Virus record (IMG/VR): IMGVR_UViG_3300025543_004178
Location: 1 to 48,897 of that record
DNA from: a virus
Direction: 5' to 3' (one strand)
DNA: 48,897 nucleotides
Under the pieces are notes generated by a model that made no database searches, had not been told where the DNA came from, and was given only the letters and a program-made list of their open reading frames with translations. This document shows, piece after piece, positions 6,791-13,757 of this stretch. The position numbers and the translations under genes are program-made. Numbering within the stretch: position 1 is the stretch's first letter; each line of letters begins with the position of its first letter.

Positions 6791-7870
6791 TCAACCAATG
6801 GCAGGAGCAGTGAGAGCAACAGGAGTGTTCTCGACAGCAGCCAGGTCCAGAGGGAAGTTGTGGGCGTTACGCTCGTGCATAACTTCCATTCCCAGACCAG
6901 CACGGTTGAGCACGTCTGCCCAAGTGTTGATCACACGACCCTGAGAGTCGATAACGGACTGGTTGAAGTTGAAACCGTTCAGGTTAAATGCCATCGTGGA
7001 AACACCCAGAGCGGTGAACCAGATGCCAACAACGGGCCATGCAGCAAGGAAGAAGTGCAGGGAGCGTGAGTTGTTGAATGAAGCGTATTGGAAGATCAGA
7101 CGACCAAAGTAACCGTGAGCGGCAACGATGTTATAAGTTTCTTCTTCTTGACCGAACTTGTAACCATAGTTCTGTGACTCGTTCTCAGTGGTTTCACGAA
7201 CCAGCGAGGAAGTAACGAGCGAACCGTGCATTGCAGAGAAGAGTGAACCTCCGAAGACACCTGCAACTCCCAGCATGTGGAAGGGGTGCATCAGGATGTT
7301 GTGCTCAGCCTGGAAGACCAGCATGTAGTTGAAAGTACCACTGATGCCGAGGGGCATCGCGTCAGAGAAAGAACCTTGACCGAAAGGATAGACCAGGAAA
7401 ACAGCAGAAGCAGCAGCGACAGGTGCGCTGTAAGCAACGCAGATCCAAGGACGCATTCCGAGACGGTAGGAAAGTTCCCACTCACGTCCCATGTAAGCAT
7501 AGATGCCGATGAGGAAGTGGAAAACTACGAGTTGGAAAGGACCTCCGTTATAGAGCCATTCATCAAGAGATGCGGCTTCCCAAATGGGATAGAAGTGGAG
7601 ACCGATTGCGTTCGAAGAAGGAATAACAGCACCAGAGATGATGTTGTTTCCATACATGAGTGAACCAGCAACGGGTTCACGGATGCCGTCGATGTCCACA
7701 GGGGGAGCACCGATGAAGGCAATGATGAAACAGGTTGTAGCAGCCAGAAGGCAAGGAATCATCAGGACGCCGAACCAACCAACATAAAGACGGTTGTCGG
7801 TGCTGGTGACCCAGTTACAAAACTGTTCCCAAGAAGTATTCTGTTTTGAGCGAGTAAGAGTTGCAGACAT
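6791..7870 (-). CDS. psbA: Photosystem II reaction-centre protein D1
   Basis: Full-length 359-aa D1 with no intron. The Mn-cluster ligands are all present (D170 in [11 protein letters not shown]189-H190 in FQAEHN, H332-E333 in [10 protein letters not shown]342 and A344 in FPLDLA), followed by a 15-residue C-terminal extension of the kind removed by CtpA. Residue 130 is Glu ([11 protein letters not shown]), as in the high-light D1 form of Synechococcus. D1 turns over fast in light, so phage expression keeps electron flow alive. It has its own promoter (8028-8059) and a structured leader. Confidence 0.99.
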   Translation of the reverse strand: MSATLTRSKQNTSWEQFCNWVTSTDNRLYVGWFGVLMIPCLLAATTCFIIAFIGAPPVDIDGIREPVAGSLMYGNNIISGAVIPSSNAIGLHFYPIWEAASLDEWLYNGGPFQLVVFHFLIGIYAYMGREWELSYRLGMRPWICVAYSAPVAAASAVFLVYPFGQGSFSDAMPLGISGTFNYMLVFQAEHNILMHPFHMLGVAGVFGGSLFSAMHGSLVTSSLVRETTENESQNYGYKFGQEEETYNIVAAHGYFGRLIFQYASFNNSRSLHFFLAAWPVVGIWFTALGVSTMAFNLNGFNFNQSVIDSQGRVINTWADVLNRAGLGMEVMHERNAHNFPLDLAAVENTPVALTAPAIG

Positions 7871-7920
7871 TTTAGATAAGTCTAAGTAGGTCCATCAGGG
7901 AAATGGTGGAGATACTTATT

Positions 7921-7992
7921 TCCTCGCCACCCTTAGACGAGGATATGAGAGACGGATTGGTTGCCCTGCCTAGTCTCGGTCAAACGGCAGGG
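7921..7992 (-). other. Structured 5' leader of psbA (two hairpins)
   Basis: The roughly 150-nt untranslated leader between the promoter and the psbA ATG can form two stems: CCCTGCC/GGCAGGG (7964-7970 with 7986-7992) and TCCTCG/CGAGGA (7921-7926 with 7938-7943). Cyanobacterial psbA leaders are known to control mRNA stability, so a similar role is inferred. Apart from this leader and the promoter, 7871-8055 holds no gene. Confidence 0.55.
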
Positions 7993-8027
7993 GTTCACAC
8001 AACGTTACATTTCGTAAGTCGTTGGTG

Positions 8028-8059
8028 TATTTATAACATGAAACTTAACACGTTGTCAA
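8028..8059 (-). promoter_or_regulatory. psbA promoter, sigma70-like plus T4-like late motif
   Basis: On the minus strand TTGACA (8054-8059) and TATAAA (8030-8035) are 18 bp apart. The -10 is part of an exact TATAAATA (8028-8035), the T4 late-promoter consensus. One element may therefore serve both host sigma factor and phage gp55-type sigma. The -35 overlaps the stop codon of the 51-aa gene. Confidence 0.75.
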
Positions 8060-8211
8060 CCGTTAAACTCATTAAGAAATTCTAAAACCTTATTCAGATA
8101 TTGATTTGCCAGGTCCTTCTGAACGGGATCTCTCCATTCCTTATGCAACTCATTCTTGAGTTTATAAAGTTTGGCTTCCATGTCTGGTTTGCTTATGCGA
8201 CCTCTCCCCAT
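8056..8211 (-). CDS. Small helical protein, 51 aa
   Basis: From ATG 8211 to TGA 8056, overlapping the Zn-ribbon-like gene by 19 bp. Basic and helical throughout (MEAKLYKLKNELHKEW, QYLNKVLEFLNEF). Its last codons form the psbA -35 box. No motif recognised. Confidence 0.68.
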   Translation of the reverse strand: MGRGRISKPDMEAKLYKLKNELHKEWRDPVQKDLANQYLNKVLEFLNEFNG

Positions 8212-8468
8212 GACTGAGACTCCCTATCAATAAATGCTTTACGTTTTGCCCAAGTGTCTTTCTCACCGTAAATGTGTCCCTTCTTGTATGATTTATTGAT
8301 ACAATCTGGAGAATTAACTGTGGTGCAGACAAGGTTACTTAAAACCTCTGGGTCTCCGACTTTTCCAGTTCCTAACCAAATGTGTTGTCCGTTTAACCAG
8401 ACTGCTCCACACTTAGGACACTCCTCTCTCTTCAGAGAAAAGTCGGAAACCTCTCTTTGATCGTCCAT
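8193..8468 (-). CDS. Zinc-ribbon-like protein, 91 aa
   Basis: One CPKCGAVW knuckle at about residues 17-24 and two further Cys (VCTTVNSPDC) could form a four-Cys zinc site. ATG 8468 forms a TAATG junction with the upstream gene. Soluble and basic in its second half. Binding of nucleic acid or protein is possible, but the function is unknown. Confidence 0.72.
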   Translation of the reverse strand: MDDQREVSDFSLKREECPKCGAVWLNGQHIWLGTGKVGDPEVLSNLVCTTVNSPDCINKSYKKGHIYGEKDTWAKRKAFIDRESQSWGEVA

Positions 8469-8683
8469 TAGAAATTTGGAAGTGTTACGGGTCCGTCCCC
8501 ACCAGTTGTTGGAAGTTCAGGAGTGCTGGGAATCTGAAGAGATTCTGTAACTGATTTAATTATAACACTCTTAAGAGAATCTGTAATATTCTCTCGGTTC
8601 GCATAAAGAGTGTATCCACCTGCTACAACTCCAGCCGACACAGCAAATGAAAGTACAGCGAGTGCGTTGATGACCTTCTGCAT
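8468..8683 (-). CDS. Exported or membrane-anchored protein, 71 aa
   Basis: ATG 8683 has GGAG 7 nt upstream and is preferred to the Met six codons earlier. N-terminal hydrophobic segment (INALAVLSFAVSAGVVAGGY) acts as a signal anchor; the tail is Thr/Pro/Gly-rich. First gene after the divergent promoter at 8709-8726. Not recognised. Confidence 0.72.
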   Translation of the reverse strand: MQKVINALAVLSFAVSAGVVAGGYTLYANRENITDSLKSVIIKSVTESLQIPSTPELPTTGGDGPVTLPNF

Positions 8684-8708
8684 AATGAAACTCCATAGCA
8701 TTGAGAAC

Positions 8709-8726
8709 TTATTTATCTCTAAATAA
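8709..8726. promoter_or_regulatory. Symmetric divergent late promoter
   Basis: A perfect inverted repeat TTATTTA-tctc-TAAATAA contains a late-promoter-like core on each strand (GATAAATAA leftward, CTAAATAA rightward). It sits between the leftward 71-aa gene and the first gene of the rightward island, and no other promoter is visible in 8684-8753. Confidence 0.6.
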
Positions 8727-8753
8727 CGGTAGTTCTATTTTCAATGTTTTCAA

Positions 8754-9266
8754 ATGAAGAAACTATTGCTTTTAGCTTCTTCGTTATTTCTTTTTTCACC
8801 CGTTGCTAACGCTGCCGAAATCACTTCGAGATTGACTGACTCAATTCAGTTGACTGTTGATGGTGCAGCATCTGCCGCTACAAGAATTGGAAACTCATAC
8901 AGCGTGAGCGGTAATGGAGTCTCCACCACTGATGGCACAACAAGCGGCGTGGTTGGTGGTTTGGGCGCTGCAACCAATGGCGTAAATTCTTTCACATCAA
9001 TTACAGCCTCTCAGGCCACTGATGGTTCTGCTTTCTCATTCAGTCAGTCTTACACTGCTGGTGATGCAGACAATGCAACGACATCTGTTTCTTCTGGAGT
9101 TGTTGGTTCTCTTCCACTATTTGGAACGACGACTACAACTTCGGGCGGTGTAGCAGGAACGCTGGCTGGTACGCTGTCAAACACCGGTGTTCCAACTGTG
9201 ACTGCTGGTGGCGCTGGCACAACAGCAATCGGACAACGTTCAATTGAATTGAGCGTATTCAAATGA
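8754..9266 (+). CDS. Exported Ser/Thr/Gly-rich protein, 170 aa
   Basis: Clear signal peptide (KKLLLLASSLFLFSPVANA, cleavage after residue 20). The mature part is almost entirely Gly, Ser, Thr, Ala and Val with repeated short beta-type segments, like a beta-solenoid or adhesin-like secreted protein. No cysteines. First gene of the plus-strand island; its stop overlaps the next ATG. Could be periplasmic, surface or virion-associated; not recognised. Confidence 0.8.
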   Translation: MKKLLLLASSLFLFSPVANAAEITSRLTDSIQLTVDGAASAATRIGNSYSVSGNGVSTTDGTTSGVVGGLGAATNGVNSFTSITASQATDGSAFSFSQSYTAGDADNATTSVSSGVVGSLPLFGTTTTTSGGVAGTLAGTLSNTGVPTVTAGGAGTTAIGQRSIELSVFK

Positions 9267-9646
9267 CCGATGATCTCCCATTAGCAATCCTCTTAGGGGC
9301 GTTGTTGGGAGTGCTGCACGGGACTGCCCAACTCGCACAGGCAGCTCCTGTGGTTCCCAACTTCACACGAGGAACAATCACAAGCGAAACCACCACCAAA
9401 ACTGAAGTGGTGGAGGTTATTCGTCAAGTCGAATACACAACTGGAACATCTTACACAGTTACAGGGACAAACATAAACATTCCTGCTAACCCAACCCCAG
9501 GTGCAAATTACACCATCATCAATCAGGGTGAACCATTCCAGTTTTCTGAAACTTATCTTGGCCCTGGAACGGCTTCTGAAACATGGATCGATCGTCGCAC
9601 CGTCATAGAATCTACAACAAATTCTATGTCAGTCTTTACTCAATAA
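9263..9646 (+). CDS. Exported protein, 127 aa
   Basis: ATGA overlap with the previous gene. Acidic start, then a hydrophobic export segment (LAILLGALLGVLHGTAQLA) ending AQAA, a likely cleavage site. The mature part is Thr-rich and beta-type (TSYTVTGTNINIPANP). Probably works with the two neighbouring exported proteins. Function unknown. Confidence 0.75.
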   Translation: MTDDLPLAILLGALLGVLHGTAQLAQAAPVVPNFTRGTITSETTTKTEVVEVIRQVEYTTGTSYTVTGTNINIPANPTPGANYTIINQGEPFQFSETYLGPGTASETWIDRRTVIESTTNSMSVFTQ

Positions 9647-10197
9647 CATTATTGTTTGGTGGTGCGGCAGTTGCTCAAACGGCACCATCCAACACAAACA
9701 TCGCTGGACCAACAGCGAGTGCAACCGGTAATGTTACAAACCAGGCTGTTCAGGTCTTGCAGGGACCGTTCGCAGTAAACCAATATGACCCTGGAGTAGC
9801 ATGTCAAGGAGCGACTTTCAACATCGCTCCTTTTATTATGGGAACCAGATCATACAACTGGGATCCAGAATCCTACCTAAATGGAGGAGGAAACATGGGT
9901 GTCTCAGCATCCTGGCAGATTCCTTTGGATAGAGAAGCAGTTCAGTTGTGTAAGGACAGAGCAAGAATTGCTAACAGAAGACAACAAGCAGAGGCAGACA
10001 AGGCTCGATTGGATTTTGAACTTGTAAGACTTTTGAAATGTGGAGAAGCAATGAAGTCTGGCGTTCGCTTTCATCCCGAAAGTCCTTATGCCAGCATCTG
10101 TTCTGATGTTGTTGTTGTAACTCCAAAACCTCAACCAGTCGAAAATAATGAATCTAATTCAAAAACACAAACTCTTAATAAGCAAGTTTCAGAATAA
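9583..10197 (+). CDS. Exported protein, 204 aa
   Basis: Signal peptide near residues 14-32 (SITLLFGGAAVAQ, likely cleavage after AVA). The mature N-terminal half is Asn/Gly/Thr-rich. A helical, basic middle (RARIANRRQQAEADKARLDF) and four Cys follow, two flanking a GVRFHPESPY segment. It overlaps the previous gene by 64 bp. The start is uncertain because no better ATG precedes the signal peptide. Not recognised. Confidence 0.72.
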   Translation: MDRSSHRHRIYNKFYVSLYSITLLFGGAAVAQTAPSNTNIAGPTASATGNVTNQAVQVLQGPFAVNQYDPGVACQGATFNIAPFIMGTRSYNWDPESYLNGGGNMGVSASWQIPLDREAVQLCKDRARIANRRQQAEADKARLDFELVRLLKCGEAMKSGVRFHPESPYASICSDVVVVTPKPQPVENNESNSKTQTLNKQVSE

Positions 10198-10273
10198 ATA
10201 CCACATCTCAGACTACAAACTTTTGTGGATTTCATTCGCTAAGGGTCTGTTGATCGGGGCAATCTTCTTATGA
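10148..10273 (+). CDS. 41-aa membrane peptide
   Basis: Frame from ATG 10148, overlapping the 204-aa gene by 50 bp, to TGA 10273, which overlaps the next ATG (ATGA). Basic N-terminus and a C-terminal transmembrane segment (WISFAKGLLIGAIFL), i.e. tail-anchored. Junction and topology are the support; function unknown. Confidence 0.55.
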   Translation: MNLIQKHKLLISKFQNKYHISDYKLLWISFAKGLLIGAIFL

Positions 10274-10431
10274 CAGATCCCGTTTGGTCAGTCATCTTCA
10301 TGGTCTTTCTAAGTCTCGTGTTGGCAGGACTGATGATTGTATACGTCTTTTACCTAATACAACAGGAGAACAAAGATGGCCAAGTCCGCGAACAAGGGCA
10401 AGAAAGGTCAATCAAAGCAGAATCAAGGTAA
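10270..10431 (+). CDS. 53-aa membrane protein
   Basis: ATGA-coupled to the 41-aa gene. One transmembrane helix (about residues 6-30, IFMVFLSLVLAGLMIVYVFY) and a charged Gln/Glu/Arg tail. Its last 56 bp encode the start of the next gene in another frame. Small size and single pass could fit a lysis or membrane-stress peptide, but nothing proves it. Confidence 0.62.
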   Translation: MTDPVWSVIFMVFLSLVLAGLMIVYVFYLIQQENKDGQVREQGQERSIKAESR

Positions 10432-10474
10432 CGCGACTGCGAAAAAGGCTAAGAACGGGGGTAAGAAAAAATAA
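10376..10474 (+). CDS. 32-aa very basic peptide
   Basis: Strong Shine-Dalgarno (AGGAG, 8 nt before ATG 10376). Composition is Lys 12 of 32 with Gly, Gln, Asn, Ala and almost no hydrophobics (SANKGKKGQSKQNQG). Probably disordered and nucleic-acid or polyanion binding, like a histone tail. It is nested partly in the preceding gene in another frame. Confidence 0.65.
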   Translation: MAKSANKGKKGQSKQNQGNATAKKAKNGGKKK

Positions 10475-10478
10475 ATAT

Positions 10479-10754
10479 ATGCCAAGAGAATGGAATACTT
10501 CTTTTAGGGAACCCTGGAACCCTGTGATAAAGAAGTGCTTGGATGGTGTAGATCTCCATACCAAGTTGTATCTTGAAAGTCAGGATACCTTTCATCTGAA
10601 CCAGGCAGATTTACTTAGACTCTATGTATCAAGATTAAAAACCTGGATACATAACACAGAACCAGAAGGATTTCACAGGAACGAAAACAATGGGAGCAAT
10701 GACACCACCAAGTCGGAAGAGTTGTTACAACTTCCGAGTGATCAGCATAGATAG
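10479..10754 (+). CDS. Conserved hypothetical protein, 91 aa
   Basis: ATG 10479 follows the previous stop by 4 bp; the longer open frame to 10284 crosses two genes. Helical, with a Trp-rich start (REWNTSFREPWNPVIKKC) and a LYLESQDTFHLNQADLLRLY helix. A familiar cyanophage small protein, but the function is unknown to me. It overlaps the nuclease-like gene by 65 bp. Confidence 0.72.
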   Translation: MPREWNTSFREPWNPVIKKCLDGVDLHTKLYLESQDTFHLNQADLLRLYVSRLKTWIHNTEPEGFHRNENNGSNDTTKSEELLQLPSDQHR

Positions 10755-11151
10755 AGTGCTGGATGGAGACACGATTGATGTCACAATTGACTTAGGATTT
10801 GACTTATATAAAAAGGAGAGAGTTCGTGTTGCAGGAGTGGATACGCCAGAGAAACGAACACGAGACGAAGAAGAGAAGGCTCTGGGATACGATGCCACAA
10901 ACTGGCTTAAGGAAAAACTTGAAGGTGCTATCTCTGGCGACGATGATCTCGTTATTAGGACTGAGCTTGTTGGCGGTGTGGGTAAATATGGGCGTCTTCT
11001 CGGGTGGCTCTACATCGGGGACGCAGAAGTCTCTCTCAACGAACAAATGATTACCGAAGGATATGCCTGGGCATATGATGGTGGCACCAAACAAAAAGAC
11101 TTTGAAGAACTTCGTGAAATTCGTCGTGCTCATGGCACGTTAGTAGAATGA
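10690..11151 (+). CDS. Staphylococcal-nuclease-like (thermonuclease) protein
   Basis: 153 aa, one OB-fold SNase domain. RVLDGDTIDV (first Asp pair), RVRVAGVDTPEKR (catalytic Arg plus the D-T-P-E calcium and general-base region) and GKYGRLLG (second Arg) are all present, so it should be an active Ca2+-dependent nuclease cutting DNA or RNA. No signal peptide is visible, so it acts in the cytoplasm or is packaged. It may take part in host DNA breakdown. An alternative ATG lies three codons in. Confidence 0.92.
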   Translation: MGAMTPPSRKSCYNFRVISIDRVLDGDTIDVTIDLGFDLYKKERVRVAGVDTPEKRTRDEEEKALGYDATNWLKEKLEGAISGDDDLVIRTELVGGVGKYGRLLGWLYIGDAEVSLNEQMITEGYAWAYDGGTKQKDFEELREIRRAHGTLVE

Positions 11152-11234
11152 TTTCTACTCTTTATGTTTTTTCTTTTGTGATTTTACTGGTTACTGCAAT
11201 GGAATCATCATTTCCTGTGAGAAAGAAAAAGTGA
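11148..11234 (+). CDS. 28-aa membrane peptide
   Basis: ATGA overlap with the nuclease stop and GTGA overlap with the next gene. One hydrophobic helix (TLYVFSFVILLVTAM) and a basic tail (PVRKKK). The double coupling is the main evidence. Function unknown. Confidence 0.55.
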   Translation: MISTLYVFSFVILLVTAMESSFPVRKKK

Positions 11235-11422
11235 TTAGTTTGTATCTAACAATCGTAATTGTTGCTTTGATGATTGCATATGCTGGTATTGAAGGAACCC
11301 TCAGAGTCTTTGCCTGGATGGATCTCCAAATCAGATTCATCCCAATCAAAATCAAAATGGAACTGATGAAAAGAAAACTGAAGTCCCAACTCGACAGGGA
11401 TCGAGATTACTTAAAAAGATAA
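11231..11422 (+). CDS. 63-aa membrane protein
   Basis: GTG start overlapping the previous stop. N-terminal transmembrane helix (LYLTIVIVALMIAYAG), then an amphipathic, Lys/Arg-rich cytoplasmic part (KMELMKRKLKSQLDRDRDYLKR). Last gene of the plus-strand island; it converges on the 257-aa minus-strand gene with a 5-bp gap. Confidence 0.7.
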   Translation: MISLYLTIVIVALMIAYAGIEGTLRVFAWMDLQIRFIPIKIKMELMKRKLKSQLDRDRDYLKR

Positions 11423-11427
11423 GATCT

Positions 11428-12201
11428 CTAAATCGAAAACTTTGCTCCCAGTTTCTTCGCAATTGCCTTAGGTGGTTGGAAATATTTCTTAAATCTTTTA
11501 ACTCCATCTTTGGTAAGACTTTTTGAAAGTTCTTCATCAATGATGATCTTATTGTCATACTCCCAGAAAGCATCGATGTCCACCTGATCACGAAGATACT
11601 GTTCTAACTTCTCGATCTTGCTCTCCAGGATTTTCATTCCCTTACCAGAGTATTCGATAACGTCAGCGGATCCCTCTCCATTAGGAACAAAATGGAGAAC
11701 TGGTTTGACCTGCTTGACTTTCACTTTCTTTTTCTTTCCTTTCAACAGTTGTTTGAGAAGAGGATCTGCTGCTGATTTGATCTGACCAATCACAATGCTG
11801 GCACCCAAAGCAACAGTGGTCGTAACAACAGCAGTTGCACCAGCAGTGATGAGAGGTGCAACCTCTGGAAGAGGAACATCCATGCCTGCCACATTGACAG
11901 TTGGTGTCTGTGGCAGGTCACGAGTGTCTGGTCTTGGAGCTGCTTCCTGCTGGTTTCTCTGATTTTCTGCTTCGACTGCCTCTCTCCACTCGTCCTCCGT
12001 TGGAGCATCGATTACTGGGTAATCAATAGTGGGATCGGTCATGTCGATCACAGGTGCCCTGAGACCCCTTGTGACGGGTCCTGGAACCCCCTGAGTGACA
12101 GGAACATCGATAGGATCAATGGTTCTAACAACAGGGGGAGGAAGGTCCCTGATGACGTTTACAGGTCTACTTCGTACCTGAATCGGTGGGATTTGGGACA
12201 T
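11428..12201 (-). CDS. Conserved cyanophage protein, 257 aa, Pro-rich with one membrane segment
   Basis: Residues 1-70 are Pro/Val-rich and probably extended (RDLPPPVVRTIDPIDVP). A hydrophobic segment (about 113-142, ITAGATAVVTTTVALGASIV) is followed by a Lys cluster (LKGKKKKVKVKQVK) and a folded C-terminal domain. It overlaps the membrane protein upstream by 35 bp. The layout suggests a virion or membrane-associated structural protein, which is inference only. Confidence 0.7.
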   Translation of the reverse strand: MSQIPPIQVRSRPVNVIRDLPPPVVRTIDPIDVPVTQGVPGPVTRGLRAPVIDMTDPTIDYPVIDAPTEDEWREAVEAENQRNQQEAAPRPDTRDLPQTPTVNVAGMDVPLPEVAPLITAGATAVVTTTVALGASIVIGQIKSAADPLLKQLLKGKKKKVKVKQVKPVLHFVPNGEGSADVIEYSGKGMKILESKIEKLEQYLRDQVDIDAFWEYDNKIIIDEELSKSLTKDGVKRFKKYFQPPKAIAKKLGAKFSI

Positions 12202-12652
12202 TGGTTGTAGACATTACAGGTGGTGGAGCAGCAATTGTGATTGGTGCTTGCTCAATTCGAATCGTCTGAGATGGTGCTGTTTGTGCAGCAGTGGCAATCA
12301 GTTTTTCCAAGTCTGCCTTGGAAACACCACCAGCAGCACCACCCATCTTCATTGTTCCGTCGCCAGACTTCTTAGCAGTCTGAACACCAAAGGTGGCTAA
12401 CACCCCAGTGAACACCGATGCGATAAAAGTTGGATCAAGTTTCTGCTCAGGAATTCCCAGAGCGGGTGGAAGTTTGATGTAAGCAAGAGTGAGAATTCCG
12501 CCAGACCAAACAAGAATGCCAAGACGAACAAACGTGCTGATCACAGCAAGATGTTCTTCACTATCACCTGAAGCATCTTTGATTCTTCCAAAGATACCTT
12601 TCTTCTTCTCCTCTTTCTTTTCCTCAACGTCCTTTTTAATTTCTTCAGGCAT
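12167..12652 (-). CDS. Membrane protein, 161 aa
   Basis: Charged Lys/Glu N-terminus (EEKKEEKKKGIFGRIK), two transmembrane segments (about 38-60 and 74-92), then a Gly- and Ala/Pro/Thr-rich tail. ATG 12652 lies about 20 nt after a CTAAATAA late-promoter motif. It overlaps the 257-aa gene, so the two are probably made together. Not recognised. Confidence 0.75.
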   Translation of the reverse strand: MPEEIKKDVEEKKEEKKKGIFGRIKDASGDSEEHLAVISTFVRLGILVWSGGILTLAYIKLPPALGIPEQKLDPTFIASVFTGVLATFGVQTAKKSGDGTMKMGGAAGGVSKADLEKLIATAAQTAPSQTIRIEQAPITIAAPPPVMSTTNVPNPTDSGTK

Positions 12653-12670
12653 GAGTTTATAGAGAGGCGC

Positions 12671-12678
12671 AGTTATTT
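12671..12678 (-). promoter_or_regulatory. Late-promoter motif CTAAATAA
   Basis: Late-promoter-like core on the minus strand 19 nt upstream of the 161-aa membrane-protein ATG. It also overlaps the stop of the 39-aa gene. Confidence 0.5.
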
Positions 12679-12796
12679 AGAAATACATTAAGCTAAAAGT
12701 AAACACCACAAAAATAATAATCACAAAGATCATAAATCCCACACCTGCCCAGTTCACCCAATTGGGCATTGGTTCATAATTGTGTTTATGTGACAT
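12677..12796 (-). CDS. 39-aa membrane peptide
   Basis: From ATG 12796. Polar N-terminus (SHKHNYEPMPNWVNW) and a long C-terminal transmembrane helix (GFMIFVIIIFVVFTFSLMYF). The stop is within the next late promoter; its exact base is uncertain by one or two. Very like the small membrane peptides common in these phages; function unknown. Confidence 0.6.
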   Translation of the reverse strand: MSHKHNYEPMPNWVNWAGVGFMIFVIIIFVVFTFSLMYF

Positions 12797-12809
12797 GAAA
12801 GTAATAGAT

Positions 12810-12841
12810 AAAAAAATACCCCAGAAAAAATTTTTCCAGGG
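12810..12841 (-). terminator. Terminator after the peroxiredoxin gene
   Basis: A-T-rich stem capped by CCCTGG/CTGGGG pairs with T-run on the minus strand (ATTTTTTT). The symmetric A/T arms could also stop rightward transcription. Confidence 0.55.
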
Positions 12842-12863
12842 TAAAGGTTTCTGTTTAGTGATT

Positions 12864-13424
12864 TCAGACTGGGGCAGTCTCGCGTGAGTTGACCTTCAGG
12901 TAATCATAAACCTGCTCAGGTGTGCTCTCACGATAAGGGTCTGCTTCGTGGTTGTCAGACTTGCCGTCTTCGACGAAGAGTTTTTCGATCACTCCGTCTT
13001 GAACGACTGCTGCGTAACGCCAGGAACGATCACCGAAACCAAGGTTACTCTTAGCAACCAGTTGACCCATGGCACGAGTAAAGTAAGCGTTGCCATCGGG
13101 GATCAGTTGAACCTTTTCGATGTTCTGATCTTTTGCCCAAGCGTTCATAACAAAGGCATCGTTGACAGAGACACAATAAACAGCGTCAACACCAAGAGCA
13201 CTGAAGTCTTCAAACTTTTCCTCAAATCCAGGCAACTGATAAGCACTGCAAGTAGGAGTGAATGCACCAGGCAAACTGAAAACAACCACACGCTTACCAC
13301 TGAAGAGATCAGTGGTTGTGCGAGTAACAAAGTCTCCATTCTCTCTGAACTTAAATTCCACATTGGGAACTGAATCACCTTCTTTTTTCATTGGAATCTC
13401 CCAAATAACGTCTTTGATAATCAT
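12864..13424 (-). CDS. Peroxiredoxin (Prx5 / hybrid-Prx type)
   Basis: Reduces hydrogen peroxide and organic peroxides with a catalytic Cys. PGAFTPTCSAYQLPGF holds the peroxidatic Cys; VSVNDAFVMNAW, IPDGNAYFT and the Arg in GDRSWRYA complete the Prx5-type pattern. No glutaredoxin domain is fused, so it probably uses separate glutaredoxin or thioredoxin. ATG 13424 overlaps the upstream stop (ATGA), but ATG 13391 (MKKEGDSVP...) has an ideal Shine-Dalgarno (GGGAG, 6-nt spacing) and matches the family N-terminus; either may be used. Next to hli and ferredoxin, it fits light-stress defence. Confidence 0.95.
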   Translation of the reverse strand: MIIKDVIWEIPMKKEGDSVPNVEFKFRENGDFVTRTTTDLFSGKRVVVFSLPGAFTPTCSAYQLPGFEEKFEDFSALGVDAVYCVSVNDAFVMNAWAKDQNIEKVQLIPDGNAYFTRAMGQLVAKSNLGFGDRSWRYAAVVQDGVIEKLFVEDGKSDNHEADPYRESTPEQVYDYLKVNSRETAPV

Positions 13425-13552
13425 TGATTAGTTGAGTAAGCGGGTTGCATAAGACCGCCACCTGGACCATCTTGGTCATCATCCTCTTGATTATCTAAGA
13501 TCAAATAAACAATTATAAAACCCACCAACAGTCCGAGGTAGGCTTTAAACAT
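13421..13552 (-). CDS. 43-aa membrane protein with acidic tail
   Basis: TGATG junction with the hli stop and ATGA with the peroxiredoxin start. One N-terminal transmembrane helix (YLGLLVGFIIVYLIL) and an acidic Gly-rich tail (NQEDDDQDGPGGG). Location between hli and peroxiredoxin suggests a thylakoid or stress link, unproven. Confidence 0.65.
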   Translation of the reverse strand: MFKAYLGLLVGFIIVYLILDNQEDDDQDGPGGGLMQPAYSTNQ

Positions 13553-13659
13553 CACCAGATTCCTGGGATGATCTGACCTGTGGTCAGGTAAGCACCGAAT
13601 GCTGCAACGATGCCGATCATGGCTGCCCAGCCATTAATTCTTTCTGCCTTTTCGTTCAT
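13552..13659 (-). CDS. hli: High-light-inducible protein, minimal 35-aa form
   Basis: Short one-helix protein of the Hlip/CAB family with the chlorophyll-binding pattern E-x-x-N-x-x-x-A-M (ERINGWAAM), the usual Arg being replaced by Trp-Ala context, followed by IGIVAAFGAYLTTGQIIPG, which matches the Hlip end. Good Shine-Dalgarno (AGGAG). Hlips bind chlorophyll and carotenoid and protect photosystem II during excess light. It is near the lower size limit for the family. Confidence 0.9.
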   Translation of the reverse strand: MNEKAERINGWAAMIGIVAAFGAYLTTGQIIPGIW

Positions 13660-13670
13660 TGTTTTACTCC

Positions 13671-13757
13671 TTAGTAAGTTTCTGAAAGTTGATTTACTGA
13701 GTGTGCCAGAAGAACAAAGAATGTAACACTGGTCACTGTAAAAATAAGTTCGGTCAT
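13671..13757 (-). CDS. 28-aa membrane peptide between ferredoxin and hli
   Basis: TAATG junction with the ferredoxin stop. Single hydrophobic helix (ELIFTVTSVTFFVLLAH). Fills the only gap in this photosynthesis-related string of genes. No family recognised. Confidence 0.55.
   Translation of the reverse strand: MTELIFTVTSVTFFVLLAHSVNQLSETY

Noticed and set aside
5706-7663. Plus-strand open frames over psbD and psbA (up to 128 aa)
   Set aside because: They mirror highly conserved D1/D2 codons, have no ribosome sites and encode unstructured shadows.
6791-7870. Group I intron in psbA, as in S-PM2-type phages
   Set aside because: The reading frame is continuous and full length.
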